Shown here in pieces: positions 57,675 through 64,000 of a DNA stretch of 64,000 bases. The stretch comes from Colwellia sp. 39_35_sub15_T18 (GTDB lineage Bacteria > Pseudomonadota > Gammaproteobacteria > Enterobacterales > Alteromonadaceae). The stretch is taken from assembly GCA_002162675.1 (NCBI GenBank), contig MAAE01000053.1, forward strand, positions 62,001-126,000. The letters run 5' to 3'. Every line of letters begins with the position of its first letter. Position 1 is the first letter of the stretch. Under the pieces are notes generated by a model. That model ran no database searches and was not told where the DNA came from. It saw only the letters and a list, made by a program, of their open reading frames with translations. A program made the translations under genes and the position numbers.

Positions 57675-60065
57675 TTATTGTTGTGCTTTTTTACGAGCAT
57701 TTTTGCCTGGACGTTTTTTACGTTCACTACGCTTTTTGACTTTTGACTTCACTTTAGAAGTTTCTTTTTTTGGCGCGAGTGATTTCCCGCCAACACCTTT
57801 TTTCTTATGGTTTGCCGTTTTAGCTTGCTCTTTTTCTGCTATTGCTAGGTCAATTTTCTTTTCATCAAGGTTAACCGCTGCAACTTGCACCTTAACTACA
57901 TCACCCACACGATATTTAACACCCGTGTTTTCACCCGTTAAACACATGCGGACATCATCATAATGATAATAATCTCGCCCAAGCGAAGTAATGTGTACTA
58001 ACCCTTCAATGTGTAAGTCTTGCAAACGCACGAATAATCCAAAATTAGTTACTGTGCTAATAACGCCGCTAAAAGTGTCACCAACATGATCTTGCATAAA
58101 CTCACATTTCAGCCAATCATTAACATCACGAGTGGCTTCATCAGCTCGGCGCTCAGTCATAGAGCAATGCTCACCTAATTCGATGACTTCTTCTAATTTA
58201 TAATCGTAATCGCCAACGTTAGCGGTTTTTATTTGGCTCAGGGCTTCTTGCTCTTTCGCTTGCTCAACCAAAATATTTTTAATAACTCTATGTACAACTA
58301 AATCGGGGTAGCGTCGAATCGGTGAGGTAAAATGGCTATAAGATTGCAGGGCTAAACCAAAATGACCTAAATTATCACTTTGATAAACCGCTTGCCGCAT
58401 TGAGCGCAGCAACATTGTTTGAATAAGATCTCGATCAGGACGGTTGGCTACTTTTGCTAAAATATCACAATAATCGCTCGGCTCTGGCTCCTTTCTTGCT
58501 GGTAATGTAATACCCAGCTCGGCCAAATAACTAACAAAGTTATTATATTTATCTTCACTAGGCTTGTCGTGTACGCGAAATAAACCCGGCTTTTTATTTT
58601 TTTCAATAAACTTAGCCGTAGCAACATTAGCCAAAATCATACATTCTTCAATGATTTTATGGGCATCGTTACGAATAAGCGGTACAACACTTTCAATTTT
58701 TTTATCATCATTAAAAAGAAACAATGACTCTTCTGTTTCAAAAGCAATAGCGCCACGTTTATTGCGGGCATCGCTTAATGCTAAATACATGGTTTTTAAG
58801 TTTTCTAAATCAGCAACCAGTGCTGAGTATTCATCTCTAAGCTTTTGACCATCTATATTCTTTTCGCCATCTAGTATTGCCGCAACTTTGCTATATGTAA
58901 ATCGAGCATGAGAGCGCATTACTGCTGGATAGAATTGACTGCCTGACAACTTACCTGCTGCGCTTATGGTCATTTCGCAAACCATGCACAGTCTATCAAC
59001 ATCAGGATTTAGGGAACATAAACCGTTCGAGAGTTTTTCTGGCAGCATAGGAATAACTTGGCTAGGAAAATAAACCGAATTACCACGAGAGATTGCTTCA
59101 TCATCTAAAGCACTGCCATGACGAACATAATAACTAACATCAGCAATAGCTACCCATAAACGCCAGCCGCCAGATTTTTTAGGCTGACAGTAAACGGCAT
59201 CATCAAAATCACGCGCATCTTCACCATCAATAGTGACTAGCGGTAAATGCCGTAAATCTTTACGAGGCAGTTTCGCTGACTCTTCCACCTCATCAGCGAT
59301 ACCTGCAACTTCTGCTAGCACGGTTTGAGAAAATTGATGAGGCAAATCATGAGCACGTAAGGCGATATCTATTTCCATACCTGGCGCCAGATGGTCGCCT
59401 AGCACTTCAATTACTTTGCCAATAGCATGAGATCGCTTAGTGGGTCTTTGTACAAGTTCAAGCACCACCATTTGTCCATGACGAGCGCCTAACTTTTCAT
59501 TAGGATCGATTAAAATCTCTTGTTTGATTTTAGTGTCTTCTGGCACAACTGAACAAACATGGTGATCGACATGAAAACGACCAACAATGGGGGCTTTACG
59601 AGGTTCAATCACCTCAAGGATTTTAACTTCTTTCCGGCCTTTTCTATCAGTGCGATCAACTAATATGGCTTGGACAATATCACCATGAAATACACGTTGC
59701 ATTTCATGAGAAGAAATATAAAAATCTTTACCGCGCTTATCTTTTACGCTGACATCATCAGGAGAGAAAAAACCAAAACCATCTCTGTGACCGATAACCG
59801 TGCCCATAAGCAAACTACTTTTGGCAGGAATAGCATATTGCTTAAATTTATTAAAAATAAGCTGACCACTATTTTCCATCGCCCGTAAACGTCGCTTTAG
59901 CCCAATAAGCAGGTGGTCTTCTTGATACTTCAACGTTTTAGCTAAGCTGTTAAACGTTGGTGGTGGCGAGCATTTTTCAATGATGGATAGCAATAACTCG
60001 CGCGAAGCGACTGGCTTTTCGTATTTTTTAGCTTCACGTTTGGCGTGGGGATCGTTAATGGTCAA
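57675..60065 (-). CDS. rnr: Ribonuclease R
   Basis: Processive 3'-5' exoribonuclease for structured RNA and quality control. 796 residues. HTH region at the N-terminus, cold-shock domains (GTVIGHRDGFGFFSPDD), RNB catalytic domain (LPLVTIDGEDARDFDDAVYC with the metal-binding Asp residues), C-terminal S1 domain (GDTFSGVISTVTNFGLFVRL) and a Lys-rich tail. Confidence 0.97.
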   Translation of the reverse strand: MTINDPHAKREAKKYEKPVASRELLLSIIEKCSPPPTFNSLAKTLKYQEDHLLIGLKRRLRAMENSGQLIFNKFKQYAIPAKSSLLMGTVIGHRDGFGFFSPDDVSVKDKRGKDFYISSHEMQRVFHGDIVQAILVDRTDRKGRKEVKILEVIEPRKAPIVGRFHVDHHVCSVVPEDTKIKQEILIDPNEKLGARHGQMVVLELVQRPTKRSHAIGKVIEVLGDHLAPGMEIDIALRAHDLPHQFSQTVLAEVAGIADEVEESAKLPRKDLRHLPLVTIDGEDARDFDDAVYCQPKKSGGWRLWVAIADVSYYVRHGSALDDEAISRGNSVYFPSQVIPMLPEKLSNGLCSLNPDVDRLCMVCEMTISAAGKLSGSQFYPAVMRSHARFTYSKVAAILDGEKNIDGQKLRDEYSALVADLENLKTMYLALSDARNKRGAIAFETEESLFLFNDDKKIESVVPLIRNDAHKIIEECMILANVATAKFIEKNKKPGLFRVHDKPSEDKYNNFVSYLAELGITLPARKEPEPSDYCDILAKVANRPDRDLIQTMLLRSMRQAVYQSDNLGHFGLALQSYSHFTSPIRRYPDLVVHRVIKNILVEQAKEQEALSQIKTANVGDYDYKLEEVIELGEHCSMTERRADEATRDVNDWLKCEFMQDHVGDTFSGVISTVTNFGLFVRLQDLHIEGLVHITSLGRDYYHYDDVRMCLTGENTGVKYRVGDVVKVQVAAVNLDEKKIDLAIAEKEQAKTANHKKKGVGGKSLAPKKETSKVKSKVKKRSERKKRPGKNARKKAQQ

Positions 60066-60174
60066 AATAATGGATTACTTGTAATTAGTTGTAATGAGTT
60101 GATTTTAAAAATTTACTTAAAATAAGTATACCACAAACTTAACGCTTGCCACCCGAAACTGAAAACTCGCAACT

Positions 60175-60792
60175 TTAATTGGTATAATCCGCTTTTTTAG
60201 CCGCAGCCACCACATGAGTTGGCATTTTCGTTGCTAACTGTTTTTTCAATTGCTTAATTTTTTTATGCACTACTTTGTCATCAGTAACAGCGTGATGAAG
60301 TTGAGAATAAAGCATGGGATAATCTAACGGGCTACCATAACCTTGCTCATAGATATTAACAAGACGTATTTGAGCGGCAAGATTATTCATAGCAGCGGCA
60401 GCTTTTAGGTAAACAATAGCCTGCATCATATCCACTTGCATGAATTTGCCAACATGGTAATACCGACCTATTTGCTCAAGCCCTTCAGACAAGCCTTGAT
60501 CTGCTGCTAAGTGCATATAGTGTAACCCTAGCTCAATATCTTTTTTAACACAGACACCATAGGCTAACATGTCACCCCATAAAAATTGATAGGAGGGTTT
60601 TTTAGCTTTAATTGCTCGGGCTTCAATATCCTGCACTAATTGACATTCGTCCAGCACTACCTGGCTCAAATGTTTATTTTCTTTAATTAAACTAAGTAAT
60701 TGATCATCTGTATAAATTTGTACCGCTTGCAAATTTTGCCCTTTAGCGGGTGATAGCGTCAGTAATAAAAATAGAGCAAGAAAAATTCGCAT
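60175..60792 (-). CDS. Exported Sel1-like repeat protein
   Basis: 205 residues from the ATG at 60792, which has AAGG five bases upstream; a GTG at 60810 is an alternative. Signal peptide MRIFLALFLLLTLSPAKGQ. Two or three Sel1-type repeats (DIELGLHYMHLAADQGLSEG, MMQAIVYLKAAAAMNNLAAQ, QIRLVNIYEQGYGSPLDYPM). Such repeats mediate protein contacts; no partner is evident. Confidence 0.8.
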   Translation of the reverse strand: MRIFLALFLLLTLSPAKGQNLQAVQIYTDDQLLSLIKENKHLSQVVLDECQLVQDIEARAIKAKKPSYQFLWGDMLAYGVCVKKDIELGLHYMHLAADQGLSEGLEQIGRYYHVGKFMQVDMMQAIVYLKAAAAMNNLAAQIRLVNIYEQGYGSPLDYPMLYSQLHHAVTDDKVVHKKIKQLKKQLATKMPTHVVAAAKKADYTN

Positions 60793-60797
60793 AAGTA

Positions 60798-60838
60798 CCT
60801 TAAAAAACACCTTGAAAAATGCCTTAAAATAAGACCTT
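60798..60838 (-). repeat. 12-bp periodic AAGG repeats upstream of the Sel1 gene
   Basis: cctt (AAGG on the coding strand) recurs at 60798, 60810, 60822 and 60835, spaced 12, 12 and 13, separated by A/T-rich spacers. The most gene-proximal copy serves as the ribosome binding site. Confidence 0.7.
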
Positions 60839-61108
60839 TAAAATTAACGTTAGTTGTATAAAAATATCAACCTGAAATGCCACAGCTAATGACGATGAGC
60901 TGACATCGTTTTGGTCAATTAATCCCTTACCTCATACTCATTTTCATACTTATTACCTAACGATTAATGTAAATAATGAAGCAAAATTAGCGCCAATAAT
61001 TCACTATATACATTTAGAGCTAAAAAATATTGTTAATTCATAAAATATCGCTACACTGAAATAACAGGTGTAATTAAGAAATATAATAATATTTCAGATG
61101 GAAGAAAT
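60811..61108. other. Sel1 / HD-GYP divergent gap
   Basis: 298 AT-rich bases with no gene; apart from the AAGG repeats at the left, I see only a generic TATAAT at about 61083-61088, which could be the -10 of the HD-GYP gene. Confidence 0.5.
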
Positions 61109-62260
61109 TTGAAAGTAGAAATAGATATTAGTGAGCTAAAAGTAGGCCATTATGTTGTTAAAATAGCAAAACAGCTAGGCAACTTTAATTTGGCGACAGC
61201 GGGTCACATTAAAAGCGAAAAAGTCATTAATAATATTAAAAGTAAACAAGTGCTTTCGGTATTGATTGATGAAAGCAAAACAATTAACACTAGCTCTGCC
61301 AATGATCCAAAAACAAAAATCTCCGCAGAAGTGAAACAAGCCAAAGCCATTTTTGATGAGTCAAAAAACATTCAAAAATCTTTATTCTCTCAAGCTCTCA
61401 GTGGCGCAGATTTAGACTTAACACCTGTCATTGGCGTTTGTAACAAAAGCATAGATGCCATTTTTAATAATCCTGATTCATTAGCTTGTATCGTTAATAT
61501 TCGTGAAAAAGATGAGTATTTATTAGAGCACTCGGTGGCCGTTTCAGTTTATATCACCCTATTTGCCCGTTACCTTAAATTAGACAGAGACATCATTGAA
61601 CAATTATCCATTGGGGCTTTTTTACATGATATTGGTAAAACCATGATCTCAGATGAGATATTGAATAAACCAGGAAAACTGACGGATAAAGAATTTATCG
61701 TCATGAAAACCCATGCCAACCATTCCATTGATATCATAAAAAAAATCCCTGATGTCAGTGCGTTAAGCTTAGAAGTTGCAGCTTTGCATCATGAAAGACT
61801 TGACGGCACAGGCTATCCTTTTCAAGTGAAAGGAAAAAAGATCAGCCGCTATGGCCGCATGATTTCCATTTGTGATATTTTTGATGCCTTAACCGCAACC
61901 CGTGTTTATAAAAAAGGGTTTTCACACCCTAAAGCATTCACCATTTTACGCGACTTAGCACAAAAGAATCACTTAGATGCCGAACTAGTCGATCTATTCA
62001 TAAGATGTATTGGTGTATTTCCAATAGGCTCTTTGGTACAACTTGCCTCGAACAAACTAGCGATGATAGAAGAGCGCAATGAGAAAAACCCGACTAAACC
62101 GAAAGTGCGCAGTTTTTATAGTGTCACCGTCAATGAATTTGTCGATACCGAAGATATTAATTTAGAGGAAACCGAAGATTTTATCAAAAAAGGGGTTTGT
62201 GCTGACGAATTTGATTTAGACATGAATAAAATTATTGAAATGTTAATGATGGATGGTTAA
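61109..62260 (+). CDS. HD-GYP cyclic di-GMP phosphodiesterase with DUF3391
   Basis: 383 residues from a TTG start at 61109 with GGAAG just upstream; no in-frame ATG fits. The N-terminal DUF3391 domain (VEIDISELKVGHYVVKI) is followed by the HD-GYP domain: His141 (LEHSVAVS), HD at 173-174 (FLHDIGKTM), HHERLDGTGYP at 227-237, and GRMISICDIFDALTATRVY. All expected metal ligands appear present, so it is probably active. Adjacent to a GGDEF protein on the same strand. Confidence 0.92.
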   Translation: MKVEIDISELKVGHYVVKIAKQLGNFNLATAGHIKSEKVINNIKSKQVLSVLIDESKTINTSSANDPKTKISAEVKQAKAIFDESKNIQKSLFSQALSGADLDLTPVIGVCNKSIDAIFNNPDSLACIVNIREKDEYLLEHSVAVSVYITLFARYLKLDRDIIEQLSIGAFLHDIGKTMISDEILNKPGKLTDKEFIVMKTHANHSIDIIKKIPDVSALSLEVAALHHERLDGTGYPFQVKGKKISRYGRMISICDIFDALTATRVYKKGFSHPKAFTILRDLAQKNHLDAELVDLFIRCIGVFPIGSLVQLASNKLAMIEERNEKNPTKPKVRSFYSVTVNEFVDTEDINLEETEDFIKKGVCADEFDLDMNKIIEMLMMDG

Positions 62261-62358
62261 AGTTTACTTACAAAACATGCCCCCTAATTCAAAACCTGTT
62301 GCCTTAATTTGTGCTTATAGCATATATGAATATAGGCACAAAAGAGGTTGATATCATC

Positions 62359-63387
62359 ATGTCGAACACTGTAGCCGAATTAGAGCAAAAGTTGGCCAAG
62401 GTACTCGCTAATTCACGTGCCAATGAAGCCATAGCCCAAAAACTTTTTGAAATAGAAACGCAAATTTTAAGCTGTAAATCTAGCCAAGAATTATTACAGC
62501 AACTACTAGCCACTATTAAAGATAAATTCAATTTAACCGGCATCTGTTTATTACTGGTAGATCCAACGCCAATCAAATATTTGCTAAGCGGCAATATGCA
62601 AACTAGTTGGCATCAAGCCAATTGTCGAACTATTGCTACCGAGCAATTACAAACTTACCACCCACAACGTCAGCCTTTCCTCACCAATGACATTACGCAA
62701 ATAGCAGCAATATTACCGCAAAGCCTTATGGATAAAACCCAATCGGCCGCACTAACGCCATTAACATTAGAGGGTGAGTTATTCGGTAGTTTGCTGTTCA
62801 CTGACGATGACAAAAATCGTTTTCATGCTGAATTGGGAACGCTACATCTTGAGCAATTAGCCGTAAAAGTCAGCCTGTGTTTATCGAATGCCATGATCCG
62901 TGAGCAGTTAGAATACATGGCTCATTATGATCGCTTAACTGGCGTCGCTAACCGCCGTTTAATGGAAGTATCAATTAATGAAGAATTGATCCGCCAAAAA
63001 CGCTACGGAGTGCCATTTTCTGTACTTTTTATTGACTGTAATAAGTTTAAAAAAATTAACGATACTTATGGTCATGACTGCGGCGACAAAGTATTAACTT
63101 ATGTGGCAACACAATTACAAGAATTGATCCGTGAAAATGATAAGTGCTTTCGCTATGCCGGTGATGAATTTGTGATTACCTTAGCCAGCCAAACATACGA
63201 AGAAGCATTACAAGCTTGTCAGCGTCTTACTGCGTTTTTTCAACAAAACCCTATGCCGTATGAAGGAGCATATTTACCTATCACTATTAGTTGTGGTGCA
63301 GCAGCAAGCGACGGCAAGAAAACCATGGATGAATTACTCAAAGCAGCCGATGAACAACTTTATGTACATAAGAAAGCCGTTACTTGA
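62359..63387 (+). CDS. Diguanylate cyclase, GAF/DUF484-like plus GGDEF
   Basis: About 342 residues from the ATG at 62359 (an upstream GTG at 62311 would extend it by 16). The N-terminal coiled coil and GAF/DUF484-like sensor (LFEIETQILSCKSSQELLQQ) precede a GGDEF domain, whose active site is AGDEF (RYAGDEFVITL). The RxxD inhibition site (REND) lies five residues upstream. It is therefore predicted to make cyclic di-GMP with product inhibition. Sits 98 bases after the HD-GYP gene. Confidence 0.9.
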   Translation: MSNTVAELEQKLAKVLANSRANEAIAQKLFEIETQILSCKSSQELLQQLLATIKDKFNLTGICLLLVDPTPIKYLLSGNMQTSWHQANCRTIATEQLQTYHPQRQPFLTNDITQIAAILPQSLMDKTQSAALTPLTLEGELFGSLLFTDDDKNRFHAELGTLHLEQLAVKVSLCLSNAMIREQLEYMAHYDRLTGVANRRLMEVSINEELIRQKRYGVPFSVLFIDCNKFKKINDTYGHDCGDKVLTYVATQLQELIRENDKCFRYAGDEFVITLASQTYEEALQACQRLTAFFQQNPMPYEGAYLPITISCGAAASDGKKTMDELLKAADEQLYVHKKAVT

Positions 63388-63401
63388 TAAAGTATAGAAA
63401 C

Positions 63402-63427
63402 AAAAAAACCTGCAAAAAGCAGGTTTT
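63402..63427 (-). terminator. Rho-independent terminator for erpA (and weaker for the GGDEF gene)
   Basis: aaaacctgc / gcaggtttt 9-bp stem with a 5-base loop. The minus strand has a seven-T tail, the plus strand only four. Confidence 0.85.
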
Positions 63428-63448
63428 CAGCATTATAACCATTTCATT

Positions 63449-63802
63449 TTAGATCGAAAAAGAAGAGCCACAACCGCAAGTTGTGGTGGCATTCGGGTTG
63501 TTTACTACAAAGCGACTACCTTCCAAACTTTCAAGATAATCAACTTCACCGTCAACTAAATACTGTAAACTCATGGGGTCAATTACCATAGTAACCCCCT
63601 GTTTCTCAATGGTCATATCGCCGTCATTAACTTTTTCATCAAAAGTAAAGCCATACTGAAAACCAGAACAGCCGCCACCTGTTACATAAACACGCAATTT
63701 TAATTCAGGGTTTTCTTCTTCAGTGATTAAAGACAATACTTTTTTCGCCGCAGCGTCAGTAAATTTAATCGGTAACTCTTGCTCAGAAATGGCTTCGGAC
63801 AT
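63449..63802 (-). CDS. erpA: Iron-sulfur cluster insertion protein ErpA
   Basis: A-type Fe-S carrier of 117 residues (E. coli 114). Three conserved cysteines: one in [13 protein letters not shown] and two in [11 protein letters not shown]. Delivers clusters to IspG/H and others in E. coli. Confidence 0.97.
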   Translation of the reverse strand: MSEAISEQELPIKFTDAAAKKVLSLITEEENPELKLRVYVTGGGCSGFQYGFTFDEKVNDGDMTIEKQGVTMVIDPMSLQYLVDGEVDYLESLEGSRFVVNNPNATTTCGCGSSFSI

Positions 63803-63904
63803 GGAACTCTACTTAACTTATATAAGGAAAAAACAACAATATGAACAACAAAATCATGCTAATTATCTTAAACCTGACTAATTTAATCAAGTATTATCGT
63901 TTTA

Positions 63905-64000
63905 TTATTCGATGGCCCAAGGTAACGTCTTATTAAGCTTTTGGTATTTTTGCCATTTATGCTTAGTCAAAATAGCCGAAAGCTGAATTTTTTCAGGAAT
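63905..64000 (-). CDS. C-terminal end of an unidentified gene
   Basis: The last 31 codons before a TAA at 63905-63907, running off the right edge. Ends ...KHKWQKYQKLNKTLPWAIE. Basic and helical; not enough to recognise a family. It could also be a chance open frame. Confidence 0.4.
   Translation of the reverse strand: MPEKIQLSAILTKHKWQKYQKLNKTLPWAIE

Overview
The window looks like chromosomal core DNA of a marine, AT-rich gammaproteobacterium of the Alteromonadales. Gene order, a full MSHA pilus locus and protein style fit the Colwellia/Thalassotalea group (inferred; no taxonomic marker is present). I found no tRNA, rRNA, insertion sequence, prophage or CRISPR.

Layout. 1-3685 holds a large part of putA (minus strand, C-terminus off the left edge). 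3892-9089 is murA, ibaG and the phospholipid-transport operon mlaFEDCB, read leftward. 9410-17617 is the divergent LPS/nitrogen-PTS operon, read rightward: yrbG, kdsD, kdsC, lptC, lptA, lptB, rpoN, hpf, ptsN, rapZ, ptsO. Then come mgtE (+), pmbA (-), darP/yjgA (+) and the leftward block tldD, nitrilase, yhdP, rng, maf, mreD, mreC, mreB (read mreB first).

33440-52258 is the MSHA type IV pilus locus, all minus strand. In transcription order it is mshI, a PilN-like gene, mshJ, K, L, M, N, E, G, F, B, two MshA-like pilins, C, D, O, P, then a PEP-CTERM protein gene, then mshQ. The PEP-CTERM gene has its own terminator on each side and a candidate sigma-54 (-24/-12) promoter, so it looks like an independent exosortase-substrate cassette between mshP and mshQ. 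52426-53370 is a PLP enzyme of the D-cysteine desulfhydrase/ACC deaminase family. 53623-60065 is the ribosomal block rplI, rpsR, priB, rpsF plus a DUF945 protein, rlmB and rnr. The end has a Sel1-repeat protein, an HD-GYP protein, a GGDEF protein with an RxxD inhibition site, erpA, and the last 31 codons of an unidentified gene.

Most genes are conserved housekeeping loci in near-canonical order: outer-membrane lipid asymmetry (Mla), LPS transport (Lpt), peptidoglycan and shape (MurA, MreBCD), nitrogen PTS, and translation. The unusual content lies between genes. There are several short perfect tandem arrays with 7-, 11-, 14- and 22-bp periods, three families of dispersed imperfect palindromes, and a tandem triplication of the 3' end of ibaG.
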